In this document: positions 18,271 through 27,240 of the stretch, piece after piece
How positions within the stretch are numbered: the first letter of the stretch is position 1
Layout: the number at the start of each line of letters is the position of its first letter
Origin: Saprospiraceae bacterium
Lineage (GTDB): Bacteria; Bacteroidota; Bacteroidia; Chitinophagales; Saprospiraceae
Reading direction: 5' to 3'
Assembly (NCBI GenBank): GCA_016719615.1
Contig: JADJYQ010000005.1
Span: forward strand, 340,001 to 404,000
DNA length: 64,000 nt
Program-made: the position numbers and the translations under genes
The notes under the pieces: model-generated
Told to the model about the DNA's origin: nothing
The model's database searches: none
What the model saw: the letters and a program-made list of their open reading frames with translations, nothing else

Positions 18271-20526
18271 TCAAAAAAGATATTGCAATATTAGATTTGA
18301 TCTGAATGGGGTACCCGGAGTAAAATGTAATTCAGTTACCGAATCCTTTTCATCAAATAATCTTGATTCGGTTTCGAACTGCGCTTCATTCCAGTTTTTG
18401 TTAAATATATTTTGAACTTCTACACTGATTTCCCAGGATTTTATCCTGTATCCTAATTGTGCGTCACAAATAAATGATCCGGGAGCAATTAAACTGTTGT
18501 TTTCATTCGCTGGTCGATCGGCAATAAATCGATACCTCAAGAAAGCAAATAGTCCCGGCGACTTTGGGTTATAATGTAATCCCATAGTGCTTGTCCAACG
18601 AGCTGCCAAAGGAATGTACCTGCCTTCCATTTTTGTATTTTTAAATCTTGCATTTGTATAGTTTAGATCTGCATCAAAAAATAACTCATCACCCACCTGG
18701 AATCGCAAATTAACTTCTATCCCTTTTCGAATTCCGGCGTCATTAATTTCTACAATGCCTTCATCACCTACATACACTAATTCGTCTTCTGTTTCCATTT
18801 GCCACACATTAACTTCGATCAACATTTTATCAAACAATTTTTGAAACATGCCTAATTCAATTCCAGTCGCTGCTGGCAATGTAGAGGCTGGTTTTTCATG
18901 GGATGCTACATGCGCATGGTTACTGTGAAATCCTTTTCCAAGTTTGAAAGTAAAAAGCAGTTTATCATTGGGAGTATATTGGATCGTGAATCTTGGACTA
19001 ATTGCTTTTTGCCAGCTGGATGCTTTTATTTGATTTTTGTCTGCATAAAAATGAATGACATCTGCCCTTAATCCGCTTTTGAAGGAGAGATTTTCCATCA
19101 TCTGAAAATCTATATCTGTAAATAGAGAAAAATTATTTTCATGAATATTACCAATAGAAATGGGACTTGATAAACTGTTGTTTCTTTGTGGCATATGCAA
19201 TAATTGGCTGGTTGGAATAATATCAGTCCTGTTTCCTATTCCCAATTTGAACATTGCATTTTTATGAAATAGATGAAATCTCTTTTGCCAATCTCCTGAA
19301 TAGCCTATAATATACCTTTCTTCCAATTGACGAATCATATCCCCATTTATAGAGTCATGGAGGAAAAAAGTAAAATTGGAGAAGAGATCAAATCGCAAAT
19401 GCGTCAAATAAAGCTGATGACGTATGAGATTGTATTTCTTGCCTTGTGCACTCAACATGGCATTTAAATTCATGCGATAACTTGAACCCCCTTCATTAGG
19501 GTCAATAGCACCAAAGCGATTTATAATTCCGCTGGAGACTGCTCTTTCCGGAATTTGTCCGGAAGCATCCCATTTTGAATCAAAAATAGAAAAGCTAAGT
19601 TCCAATTTTTTTGTAGATCCAATATTTCGATTATACTTTGAAAAGAAATTAATTCTATGAAAATTTTGAGGATCATCGAAATAAGCTCTGGAGCTTAAAA
19701 GTTCGCCCATGATATAAGCATTCGTTGGATTTTTAAGCGATTGATTATTTACTACATTGATCCCACCTACGAATCTGGAATGTCCAAATTGCCCATATTC
19801 GGCTTGTATAAAATTTTGACTTAATATTTTTTTGGTTTTAAAATGGGCAGCGCCTGCTGTTGCAAAATTTCCATCTGAGATATCATAAGGGCCCTTTCTG
19901 TAATTGATGCGATCTATTGATTCCGGAATAATAAAATGCAAATCGGCATAGCCTTGACCATGTGCATGACTTGCCATATTCACAGGTATCCCATCGACAG
20001 TCAATTGCAGATCAGTTCCATGATCAATATCATATCCGCGGAGGAAAATCTGCTCGGCCTTTCCCCCACCTGCGTGCTGTGCCAGGAATAGTCCGGGAAT
20101 AAGATTCAAAGCTTCCTGACCAGAAGAGATCGGTCTTCCTAAAAGATCATAGTTTGAAATGATGTTTGTTTTTGAATAAAAAGCAGATTGTACGGTTACT
20201 TGCGGTAGTTCCAACTGTTGAATTTCCATTTCGAAAATCATGGTTGGAAATTGCTGACTAGCATAATTGAATTGCGCAACAATTGGTTTATATCCTAACT
20301 TCTCTAATCTTAGTTTAATAGAAGGACTATCGTGTACTTCAATTTTAAAAAAGCCCAAGGCATTACTAACTTGTATTACTTCTTTGTCTAATTGGAAAAT
20401 AATAACATCTTCAATCGGAAATTTTGTCGATTTATCTATGATTTGCCCAATAAAGTGTAAGGCTTCTCCTGCGCTTATGCATGTTAGTATAGTAAGCTTC
20501 AATAAAATAGTTTGCAGCCATTTCAT
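18271..20526 (-). CDS. TonB-dependent outer membrane receptor
   Basis: 751 residues. The order is a signal peptide (about 1-20), a carboxypeptidase-regulatory-like domain (about 24-100; GQIIDKSTKFPIEDVIIF), a plug domain (about 125-240; SGQEALNLIPGLFLAQH, IFLRGYDIDHGTDLQLTVDG, SHAHGQGYADLHFIIPE) and a 22-strand-type barrel ending in FRSNLILQYLF. It imports an unknown ligand using TonB energy. The plug carries an unusual SHAHGQGYADLHF motif that I also associate with a proteobacterial receptor group, so lateral relatedness is possible. It is the first gene of a minus-strand unit with the DUF4331 gene and possibly the TPR lipoprotein. It lacks the SusD partner typical of glycan systems. Confidence 0.92.
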   Translation of the reverse strand: MKWLQTILLKLTILTCISAGEALHFIGQIIDKSTKFPIEDVIIFQLDKEVIQVSNALGFFKIEVHDSPSIKLRLEKLGYKPIVAQFNYASQQFPTMIFEMEIQQLELPQVTVQSAFYSKTNIISNYDLLGRPISSGQEALNLIPGLFLAQHAGGGKAEQIFLRGYDIDHGTDLQLTVDGIPVNMASHAHGQGYADLHFIIPESIDRINYRKGPYDISDGNFATAGAAHFKTKKILSQNFIQAEYGQFGHSRFVGGINVVNNQSLKNPTNAYIMGELLSSRAYFDDPQNFHRINFFSKYNRNIGSTKKLELSFSIFDSKWDASGQIPERAVSSGIINRFGAIDPNEGGSSYRMNLNAMLSAQGKKYNLIRHQLYLTHLRFDLFSNFTFFLHDSINGDMIRQLEERYIIGYSGDWQKRFHLFHKNAMFKLGIGNRTDIIPTSQLLHMPQRNNSLSSPISIGNIHENNFSLFTDIDFQMMENLSFKSGLRADVIHFYADKNQIKASSWQKAISPRFTIQYTPNDKLLFTFKLGKGFHSNHAHVASHEKPASTLPAATGIELGMFQKLFDKMLIEVNVWQMETEDELVYVGDEGIVEINDAGIRKGIEVNLRFQVGDELFFDADLNYTNARFKNTKMEGRYIPLAARWTSTMGLHYNPKSPGLFAFLRYRFIADRPANENNSLIAPGSFICDAQLGYRIKSWEISVEVQNIFNKNWNEAQFETESRLFDEKDSVTELHFTPGTPFRSNLILQYLF

Positions 20527-20848
20527 AAAGTAGATTTCTATGTATACGCGACGAATTGGATTTTGGATTGAGCTATCGCAGGAAAAATTAAAATTGTATT
20601 TTTTAAATTACCTTCAAACCATATTTGGATGGAGTAATCTTACTCTTGTAATTTAAATTTAATATGGCGAGCGTCGATGATTAATTGAAGTTCGTGTTCA
20701 AAGAACCATGGAAAAACATCTAAACTTTAGCTCATATCTGGAGTCAAGTCGATGGGTGTATACAGAATTTGGGAGAAGAGCCTTAGCCCTCTTATTACTT
20801 AATATGTTTTTGGAATGTATTTGGGGAAGAGAAAGTTTTCATAAATCT
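20527..20848. other. Intergenic region between TonB receptor and pirin genes
   Basis: 322 bases without a supported gene. It must contain the promoter of the TonB receptor, but I found no convincing -33/-7 pair and no hairpin. A short plus-strand frame at 20708-20890 has no recognisable features and overlaps the pirin stop. Confidence 0.5.
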
Positions 20849-21721
20849 TTAGTTCAAAAAACCAAACTTCCCGGCCCTGTAATCATTTAAAGCTTCACGG
20901 ATCTCTTCTTGCGTATTCATGACAAAGGGACCATAGGAAGCGATAGGTTCATGGATGGGTTCTCCTGCCATTAACAATAATTTACTGTTTTCCTTTGCTT
21001 CGAATGAAATGCGAGTTCCATCGTTTTGAAAGACGACCAAATGATGTTCCGGGCTTGCGGTTTTATGATTCCAAATCCCGTTTCCTTCAACCATCAAACA
21101 GCATGCATTGAAATTTTGCGGTAAGGAATAATTAAAAACTCCGGATTTTTTCAAGTCAATAATTAATAGAATTATTGGAGTATGGGTTTTTGCCGGTCCT
21201 ATAAAACCATTAAATTCTCCGGCAATGCACTCGACGGTTCCATTTTCAATCATTTGGGGAATGATTTTCTCGCGACTGATTTCCTGATATCCAGCTTGCT
21301 TGCTTTTAAATGCTGATGGTAAATTCACCCACAATTGCGCCATATGGAAGATGCCTCCAGATTTGCTGAAATTTTCTTCGTGGAATTCTTTGTGTAGAAT
21401 TCCATTTCCAGCAGTCATCCATTGCACTTCCCCTTCTCCGATGACTCCCGAATTTCCGGCACTGTCGTAATGTGCAACTTTGCCCTTAAATACTACACTT
21501 ACAGTTTCAAAGCCTTTATGCGGATGAACATCCACACCTTTCGGTTGCATAGAAGGCGGAAAGTTGAAGGGTGCATTATAGTCCAGCATTAAAAAAGGGC
21601 TCAGGCGATGCATATCAAATGGGGCATTTCCCGGAAAAAAATGATGAACTCTAAACCCATCGCCAACCATATGTGGCGAAGGAGGGGCTAATACATATTC
21701 GGTGGATCTTAAAGATGACAT
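20849..21721 (-). CDS. Pirin family protein
   Basis: 290 residues from the ATG at 21721 (a second ATG at 21736 is five codons upstream). The N-terminal cupin has FLMLDYNAPFNFPP and the metal ligands in GVDVHPHKGFETVSVVFKG (His66 and His68), then VQWMTAGNGILHKEFH with the third His and a Glu. A C-terminal cupin has HTPIILLIIDLK and HLVVFQND. This is the full bicupin pattern of iron-binding pirins, some of which are quercetin dioxygenases; the substrate here cannot be told. It is cytoplasmic and diverges from lspA, whose start is 65 bases away. Confidence 0.95.
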   Translation of the reverse strand: MSSLRSTEYVLAPPSPHMVGDGFRVHHFFPGNAPFDMHRLSPFLMLDYNAPFNFPPSMQPKGVDVHPHKGFETVSVVFKGKVAHYDSAGNSGVIGEGEVQWMTAGNGILHKEFHEENFSKSGGIFHMAQLWVNLPSAFKSKQAGYQEISREKIIPQMIENGTVECIAGEFNGFIGPAKTHTPIILLIIDLKKSGVFNYSLPQNFNACCLMVEGNGIWNHKTASPEHHLVVFQNDGTRISFEAKENSKLLLMAGEPIHEPIASYGPFVMNTQEEIREALNDYRAGKFGFLN

Positions 21722-21750
21722 TCCATACAAACACATAAAATTGCATTCTG

Positions 21751-21779
21751 TTGAATGTTGACAGGCTTGGTTAAATTTG
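21751..21779 (+). promoter_or_regulatory. Possible promoter of lspA
   Basis: TTG at 21751-21753 and TAAATTTG at 21772-21779 with an 18-bp spacer fit the Bacteroidota consensus. The ATG at 21787 begins only seven bases after the -7 box, so the transcript would be leaderless or nearly so. Confidence 0.4.
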
Positions 21780-21786
21780 CAGTCTT

Positions 21787-22440
21787 ATGGAGAAACGACA
21801 TTATTATTTTATTTCAATTCTGACCATCTTGGTCATTTTGATCATCGACCAGATTTCCAAGATTTGGATAAAAACACATATGGAACAGGGGGAGGAGTTT
21901 CTCATATTTGGAATGAGCTGGGCCAGGATCCATTTCGTAGAAAATGAAGGTATGGCATTTGGATTGACCTTCGGAGGTGCAAAAGGAAAGCTTTTTTTAA
22001 GCATTTTTCGAGTGGTTGCCGTCAGTTTTCTTTTTTATTTATTGTATAGAATGATCGAATCCAAAGAAAACAAGTGGGTCATCGTATCCTTTTCATTGAT
22101 ATTGGCCGGCGCAATTGGCAATATCATTGATTCGCTTTTTTACGGAATGATCTTTTCGGCATCTCCTTATCATGGCGGACTTGCCCAATTGTTTCCGGAA
22201 GGCGGAGGCTACGCTCCCTTTTTAATGGGTAAAGTCGTCGATATGCTGTATTTTCCAATGTACAGAGGGGAATTTCCACAATGGTTTCCCATCTGGGGCG
22301 GCGAAGAATTTGAATTCTTCAGACCTGTCTTTAATGTGGCAGATTCATCTATTTTTTGCGGAATATGTTTGTTTCTTTTGATGTATAAATCGATCCAAAC
22401 GGATCAAAAGATACATACAGCTGAAGAAAAACCTGAATAG
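21787..22440 (+). CDS. lspA: Lipoprotein signal peptidase (signal peptidase II)
   Basis: 217 residues and four membrane segments. LspA cleaves signal peptides of diacylglyceryl-modified prolipoproteins in the inner membrane. The family motifs are present: IIDQISKIWIK at the start, VENEGMAFGL, then the catalytic aspartates in GAIGNIIDSLFYG (Asp115) and FNVADSSIFCG (Asp186). The insertion between them (residues about 120-180, rich in G, P and F) is larger than in E. coli LspA, as is usual in Bacteroidota. It fits with several lipoproteins encoded in this window. Confidence 0.97.
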   Translation: MEKRHYYFISILTILVILIIDQISKIWIKTHMEQGEEFLIFGMSWARIHFVENEGMAFGLTFGGAKGKLFLSIFRVVAVSFLFYLLYRMIESKENKWVIVSFSLILAGAIGNIIDSLFYGMIFSASPYHGGLAQLFPEGGGYAPFLMGKVVDMLYFPMYRGEFPQWFPIWGGEEFEFFRPVFNVADSSIFCGICLFLLMYKSIQTDQKIHTAEEKPE

Positions 22441-22507
22441 ATCTTTCGAATTAGAAACTAGGACTTTAGCCCGGTATCTGCAAAAAATAAAGAAAAATAA
22501 TGGATTG

Positions 22508-22819
22508 TTAGCTTGTTTTGCCTAAAAAACGATTGACAGCTTTCTCGGCTTTTTCAAGACATGAATAATTGATACTGCAAAAGACAAATTTTCCAACTTT
22601 TTCTGTTGCAATGACTCCTGTAATTCTAAGAATACTTAAATGTTGTGAAGTTACGCTCTGTTCAATCTTTAGATTTGAATAAATCTTGTTGACATTAACG
22701 GAGCCACTTTTGTCAATGAATTCAAGTATTTTTAGCCTTAACGGATGGGCAAGTGCCCTCATCAGCTCACATGAATAGTCGAGCTGTACAGGATTAAAAG
22801 AAATTTTAATCTTCTTCAT
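22508..22819 (-). CDS. ArsR-type winged-helix regulator (copy 1)
   Basis: 103 residues; an HTH domain fills the protein (LRLKILEFIDKSGSVNVNKI, IEQSVTSQHLSILRITGVI, GKFVFCSINY). ArsR/SmtB-type dimeric repressors bind operators and respond to metals or other signals; the usual metal-binding CVCD motif is absent. It is clearly a paralog of the gene at 22989-23327, sharing VQLDYS, EQSVxSQHLxILRxxGVxAT and GKF. The two genes are on the same strand, 169 bases apart, with no dedicated target gene beside them. Confidence 0.88.
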   Translation of the reverse strand: MKKIKISFNPVQLDYSCELMRALAHPLRLKILEFIDKSGSVNVNKIYSNLKIEQSVTSQHLSILRITGVIATEKVGKFVFCSINYSCLEKAEKAVNRFLGKTS

Positions 22820-22988
22820 CGAGAGTTCTTATTTTGATTTCGTAGTTGACCTTAACGGAACAAAGATGAGAAGATTTTTCAGAATTGCAAATAAATATTA
22901 AATATTTTTTTTATTTATTAACGGCTAGATAATCAGTAAGATACGCTTGCAGTGTGTTTATTGCCTGATCAGATGGATGGGTTTTGGC

Positions 22989-23327
22989 TTAACCGGCCAA
23001 GTCTTCTACCAGCTTTGAAATCTGGTTGAGGCGCTCGCGGTCAAGGGAATAATAAATGAATTTTCCCTGCCTTTCTGTTGCGACAACTCCCGCTCTTCTA
23101 AGGATAGCCAGATGCTGAGATGCTACTGACTGCTCTAAACGAAGTTTAATATAGATATCTGTGACAGTCATTGTATCGTTTTCTTCCAACAAATCAATCA
23201 CACGCTGGCGAAGCTTGTGGTTGACCGCCCGAAGCACCAATACAGCCCTCCTTAGATCAGAATAATCTAATTGAACTTCCTTAGGTCCTTTCTTGAGAGT
23301 AATCGTTTCGTTCTTTTTATTCCTCAT
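22989..23327 (-). CDS. ArsR-type winged-helix regulator (copy 2)
   Basis: 112 residues with the same winged-helix layout (LRQRVIDLLEENDTMTVTDI, LEQSVASQHLAILRRAGVV, GKFIYYSLDRERL). The N-terminal extension KKGPKEVQLDYSDLRRAVLVL is shared with copy 1. No cysteine-based sensor site is visible, so the signal may not be a metal. The 150-base gap before it probably holds the promoter. Confidence 0.9.
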   Translation of the reverse strand: MRNKKNETITLKKGPKEVQLDYSDLRRAVLVLRAVNHKLRQRVIDLLEENDTMTVTDIYIKLRLEQSVASQHLAILRRAGVVATERQGKFIYYSLDRERLNQISKLVEDLAG

Positions 23328-23477
23328 GTCACAGTTTTTAGTTGTTTCGCAATATGTTAGGAGTGTAGCATAAACTGTGCCGAAAATGTTTTCTGCTGAT
23401 AATTTATTTCAGGTGTTTGTATATATTAGCAGGGCTTATATATAAGAATGCCACCAATTCCCTTTAAGTTCAATAAA

Positions 23478-24161
23478 TTATATCTTTTTTTTGGCAACCG
23501 TAATGTTGGGGTCCTTAATATAAAAGGGTTTGAGTTCAGCTGGTGATTCAAAAATTCCCATTTGAAAAGCCTGCAGTGCAGGCTTTATAAGCCATTTAGC
23601 GGTTAAGATACCTTCTAAGCTTTGGACTGGATATTCAGGTATAATGCCAGTCCACTTGCGACTTCCACTCCCCGAAATAAGGCATTGTGCAGCTTGGATC
23701 CCGAGGTTTTTAAACCAGGCTGAAGATAATTGTGCAAATTGAGCTGCTTTTAATTCGTTGAAGACTTCGTCGTAAACCGCGAAATAGACGTCATCCCTCC
23801 GCGCATCTATGAGCGGAATATAATAAGCATAATCTGGAAACCTGGACTTGCTCTCCATGGCTAATGCTAAAAGTCCGGTATTTGCTATCAGAGGTTTTCG
23901 ATTAAGCACGGAAAGGCCTTTTGCCATCATAACCCCTACTCGCAAAGAGGTATAAGATCCCGGACCAACGTTTACGGAAAATGCATCTAAATCATTAAAA
24001 AACAATTCATTATCTATTAATAATTTTTTTATATTTGGCGCCAGTGTCGATTGGTGCTCTCCCGATTCATCGACGATCTGGCTGATGCAATTATTTCCTT
24101 CTGATAAACAAACGCTGCAGGATCGCTCGGATGTTTCAATATGAAGGATGCGTGGTTCCAT
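23478..24161 (-). CDS. tsaB: tRNA threonylcarbamoyladenosine biosynthesis protein TsaB
   Basis: 227 residues. TsaB is the inactive ASKHA-fold partner of TsaD in the t6A37 modification complex. Motifs: RILHIETSERSCSVCLS at the start, STLAPNIKKLL, then NVGPGSYTSLRVGVMMAKGL (about 64-85), the TsaB signature, and a C-terminal ELKPFYIKDPNI. It begins three bases after the upstream CtpA-type protease gene and is clearly co-transcribed with it. Confidence 0.95.
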   Translation of the reverse strand: MEPRILHIETSERSCSVCLSEGNNCISQIVDESGEHQSTLAPNIKKLLIDNELFFNDLDAFSVNVGPGSYTSLRVGVMMAKGLSVLNRKPLIANTGLLALAMESKSRFPDYAYYIPLIDARRDDVYFAVYDEVFNELKAAQFAQLSSAWFKNLGIQAAQCLISGSGSRKWTGIIPEYPVQSLEGILTAKWLIKPALQAFQMGIFESPAELKPFYIKDPNITVAKKKI

Positions 24162-24164
24162 CTA

Positions 24165-25787
24165 TCAAGGTTTTGTCAGGATCCGTTTATATTTTTCCCG
24201 GTTTCCCAAAATTTCAAGAGCAGAAAGTACAACTGGATCATGATCCATCCGCTTTTGAATAATGGCTTCGCGATATCCGGCCCGACCTGCGATCTCTTCT
24301 TCTATAATGTTATTAATCAGATCTTTATGATTATCCAAAATTTCCCATTGCCACTGTTCAGCCTGTGTTTTTAATTGGGTAAGCTGGTTTTCAAACCCTT
24401 GGTATTTGTCCTGTTTGCTCAGATTTTCCAATTCTTCGAGCTTTTTGCGAAATTCATTATTATCCTTGAAATTTTGATTCTTTAAATATATCTTAAATCC
24501 TTGATAATCATTGTATTGATAATTTTTATAATCATGAGGTAGGTTCTCCTTCATCAAATATTGGGTACAATAATTGAAAATATGGTCCTGATCCAATAAT
24601 TTTTGAACGATCTCAGGATAATTGGCATCAGAAACTTCAATATCAGGTTTAACTCCTCCGCCATCAAATACGGTTCTTCCATTTTTAGTTTTAAAGGGGA
24701 TTCTTAAAGAATCTGGAAGGTGAACAGGTTCGCCGTTTTCATATTTGACACTTTGAATACATCTTCCTGAAGGGATATAGTATTTAGCGATCGTTAGCTT
24801 CACTTTTGCATTGTAACCAACTTCTTTAGTGTTTTGTACCAATCCTTTGCCATAAGATATTTGTCCAAGGATCACGCCACGATCCAGATCCTGGAAAGTA
24901 CCACTTACAATTTCAGATGCAGAAGCAGATTTTCCATTGATCAGAGTCACCAGGGGTATATTGGCATCCTCCGGTTGTTGTCGGGTATTATAAGCCTGGT
25001 CTTTTTCTTTGAATTTGCTTCGCGTAGTAGAAACCAACTGACCCTGTGGTATAAACACATTACAGACTTCAACAGCCTCATGTAACAATCCGCCACCATT
25101 ATCCCGAAGATCCAGAATGATGCCTTTTAAGTCAGGATTTTCAGACTTGAGCTTCTTGAAAGCATCTCTCACGTTTTTACCTGCATTTTCTGTAAATGTG
25201 GTTAAAATGATATATCCAATGCTATCATTGACTTTCCCGGAATAAGGAACATTAGGAATATTTACCTCATCCCTAACCAATTTGAGTTTTAATTTATCGG
25301 GATTTCCGGGTCTCGAAATCGTTAATTCAACTTCACTTTTGGGAATACCGCGCATCATGTGAAAGAGATCCTCGCTATCTTTTCCTTTTCCATCTAGGCC
25401 ATTCACTTCTGTTACCTGATCTCCAACTTTTAATCCTGCTTTATCAGCCGGATAGTCTTTATAAACTTCAGTGATCGTGACATAATCACCTATTTTTTTG
25501 GCTCTTGCACCCATTCCGTTGTACTTTCCTTCATAAACCAGGCGGTAGTTCTCAATTTGGACTTCGCTGATGTAATTCGTAAATGGGTCCAATTGGTGTA
25601 ACATGGCATCAATTCCGGCCTTCATGAGGCCTGCAGGATCAGTTTCATCTACATAATGGGCATTGATTTCCTTATACACATTGGCAAATATTTCGATGTT
25701 CTTTGCTATTTCAAAGTGTTTGTTGTAATCTATAAAAAAGGCAGATGTCAAAATGCCCAGGACAGAGATCAGCGCTATTTTTTTCAT
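24165..25787 (-). CDS. CtpA-type carboxy-terminal processing protease (S41)
   Basis: 540 residues. A membrane-anchoring or signal segment (about 1-18) is followed by an N-terminal helical domain, a PDZ domain (about 85-170; GMGARAKKIGDYVTITEVY, DKAGLKVGDQVTEVNG) and an S41 peptidase domain (about 190-350). The catalytic pair is Ser289 in NGKSASASEIVSG and Lys314 in SYGKGLVQ, 25 residues apart as in known Prc/CtpA enzymes. It acts in the periplasm on C-termini of exported proteins. A second, larger S41 enzyme of the Prc type is encoded at 48278-50380. It heads a two-gene unit with tsaB. Confidence 0.94.
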   Translation of the reverse strand: MKKIALISVLGILTSAFFIDYNKHFEIAKNIEIFANVYKEINAHYVDETDPAGLMKAGIDAMLHQLDPFTNYISEVQIENYRLVYEGKYNGMGARAKKIGDYVTITEVYKDYPADKAGLKVGDQVTEVNGLDGKGKDSEDLFHMMRGIPKSEVELTISRPGNPDKLKLKLVRDEVNIPNVPYSGKVNDSIGYIILTTFTENAGKNVRDAFKKLKSENPDLKGIILDLRDNGGGLLHEAVEVCNVFIPQGQLVSTTRSKFKEKDQAYNTRQQPEDANIPLVTLINGKSASASEIVSGTFQDLDRGVILGQISYGKGLVQNTKEVGYNAKVKLTIAKYYIPSGRCIQSVKYENGEPVHLPDSLRIPFKTKNGRTVFDGGGVKPDIEVSDANYPEIVQKLLDQDHIFNYCTQYLMKENLPHDYKNYQYNDYQGFKIYLKNQNFKDNNEFRKKLEELENLSKQDKYQGFENQLTQLKTQAEQWQWEILDNHKDLINNIIEEEIAGRAGYREAIIQKRMDHDPVVLSALEILGNREKYKRILTKP

Positions 25788-25812
25788 GAATAAGAAAACT
25801 TTATTTGAATGA

Positions 25813-25820
25813 CAAAGGTA
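25813..25820 (-). promoter_or_regulatory. -7 element upstream of the CtpA-type gene
   Basis: Reading the minus strand, TACCTTTG matches TAnnTTTG and lies 25 bases before the ATG at 25787. A possible TTG -33 box upstream has a spacer of about 16, somewhat short. Confidence 0.45.
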
Positions 25821-25953
25821 TGAACGTAACTATTTTCAAGGAAGTATAGTTCAAATGCCCTTTATTCATGAGACTTTAGCTATCAATTCGTTAAATAAGT
25901 TATCCAAAATGTCCACCCCGGACTTATAAGCCTGATCTTGAAGTTTGGTTCAT

Positions 25954-26097
25954 TTAACCTTCCTCGAATTTAGAAAGGAGGATTTCGCCTGCATTCAGGT
26001 TTATTTTATAAATTGTAAATGGTCCGGAATTACTTTGAGCAAAGCTTGCAATTGAGATCATGAGGCCCAAAATGATTGACGTGCCGGGGTATTCCAC
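25954..26097 (-). CDS. Short ORF with a signal-peptide-like core, possibly a gene remnant
   Basis: A 47-codon frame with a GTG start. The core ILGLMISIASFAQ is a typical Bacteroidota signal-peptide end, followed by SNSGPFTIYKINLN and then a stop. It lacks the usual basic N-terminus and is far shorter than a normal secreted protein. It could be the surviving 5' end of a broken secreted-protein gene, a small real gene or chance. The rest of the 430-base gap (25788-26218) holds nothing else I can support. Confidence 0.3.
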   Translation of the reverse strand: MEYPGTSIILGLMISIASFAQSNSGPFTIYKINLNAGEILLSKFEEG

Positions 26098-26218
26098 TTT
26101 TTAGTATCTTGTAATGTTGAAAAATTAAAAAGAGCAGATCTTTAGGAGTGCTTTAAATAATTTTGCCAGCTTCAAAAGCTTTTAAAATGGAATTGCACAA
26201 TTTGAGTATGAGACAATT

Positions 26219-26785
26219 ATGAGGTCTTATTTAATCAAGCGACTCTTATCGGGTATTGGTATGCTGCTCTGCATTCTATTATTGGGTATCTGGATGATAG
26301 ACCAGATACCGGGAGACTATTCGGATCAATACCCTGAGGAACATCCGACTGAGATTCTCGTAAAATCGGAAGGAAATAAGCAAGCCATTTTTTATTGGAG
26401 CATTCTCCATCAGGGAACCCAAAACAAAGAATTTAGTCCGAAATGGCATGGATGCAAGAACACATTTCATCAAACATTGACAAATTACCTGAGTTTCGAT
26501 TTTGGGAATTCAGCCATAGACGGAGTGCCGGTGTTGCAAAAATTTAAACAAGCTTTTCCTTGGTCAATTGCAATTCAGCTGCCAGCTATTCTATTATTAT
26601 TGGTACTTGGGGTTTGGATTTCTATAGAATCAGCTTTAAAAGCTGATCAATGGTATATTCGCTGGATAAACGGATTCTTATTGATTTTTAATGCTGTACC
26701 TGGATTTTGGCTTGCCACCCTTTTGTTATTTTTTTTGCAAATGCAACTTACTTCAAATGGTTTCCTACAGGAATGCAATCCATAA
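26219..26785 (+). CDS. DppB/OppB-type ABC transporter permease, N-terminal fragment
   Basis: 188 residues as called. MRSYLIKRLLSGIGMLLCILL and IDQIPGDYSDQYPEEHP open an oligopeptide-type permease: membrane segment 1, then a periplasmic loop, then SFDFGNSAIDGVPV and the first helices of the permease domain. The frame leaves the family after LLLFFLQ at an eight-base T run (26729-26736). One extra T would join it to the next fragment as a protein of about 340 residues. The partner gene at 27237 encodes the second permease. No substrate-binding protein or ATPase is nearby, so the rest of the transporter must be elsewhere or the pair is orphan. Confidence 0.85.
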   Translation: MRSYLIKRLLSGIGMLLCILLLGIWMIDQIPGDYSDQYPEEHPTEILVKSEGNKQAIFYWSILHQGTQNKEFSPKWHGCKNTFHQTLTNYLSFDFGNSAIDGVPVLQKFKQAFPWSIAIQLPAILLLLVLGVWISIESALKADQWYIRWINGFLLIFNAVPGFWLATLLLFFLQMQLTSNGFLQECNP

Positions 26786-27240
26786 ATACGAAGGATCCAT
26801 TTTATAGTTGGCTCTATCATCCTTCCTATTTTTTTCTTCCGCTTGTTTGCCTCGTTCTTCCTGCTTTAGCTTATTTGGTGCACATGCTTCGCAACGGACT
26901 CATGGAAAGTATGGAAAGCCCATTTTGGATAAAAGCTATTAGTACGGGCGTTAGTTTCCGCAGGGCTCTGATTTCGGAAGCACTGCCACAAGCATCTATA
27001 CCACTGGCAGGCTGGCTAGCTGGTATTTTACCTGCTCTTTTTTCTGGTTCAGTAATTATTGAGCAGATTTTTAGTATCCCGGGTTTAGGGAGATTATTAT
27101 ACCTGTCTATTTATGCGCGTGATTGGCCGGTAGTTCAATTTTTGTTTTTCTTCAGTTCTGCACTTACTATTTTAGGTTTTATCGCAGCAGATTTCTTGAT
27201 CAGGATTCTGGATCCACGCATTAAATCCAAATCAACATGA
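26707..27240 (+). CDS. DppB/OppB-type ABC transporter permease, C-terminal fragment
   Basis: The part after the T run (from about 26737) continues the permease: ATYFKWFPTG, LPALAYLVHMLRNGLMESM, SGSVIIEQIFSIPGLGRLL (the EAA-type coupling motif region) and YARDWPVVQ. The ATG at 26707 is inside the first fragment and is not a real start. The stop overlaps the ATG of the next permease gene by four bases (ATGA), so the two are translationally coupled. Confidence 0.85.
   Translation: MACHPFVIFFANATYFKWFPTGMQSINTKDPFYSWLYHPSYFFLPLVCLVLPALAYLVHMLRNGLMESMESPFWIKAISTGVSFRRALISEALPQASIPLAGWLAGILPALFSGSVIIEQIFSIPGLGRLLYLSIYARDWPVVQFLFFFSSALTILGFIAADFLIRILDPRIKSKST

Noticed and set aside
26729..26736. 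Programmed frameshift or transcriptional slippage in dppB
   Set aside because: The same kind of break occurs in many unrelated genes here, so a shared technical cause is more likely than a special mechanism at this one.
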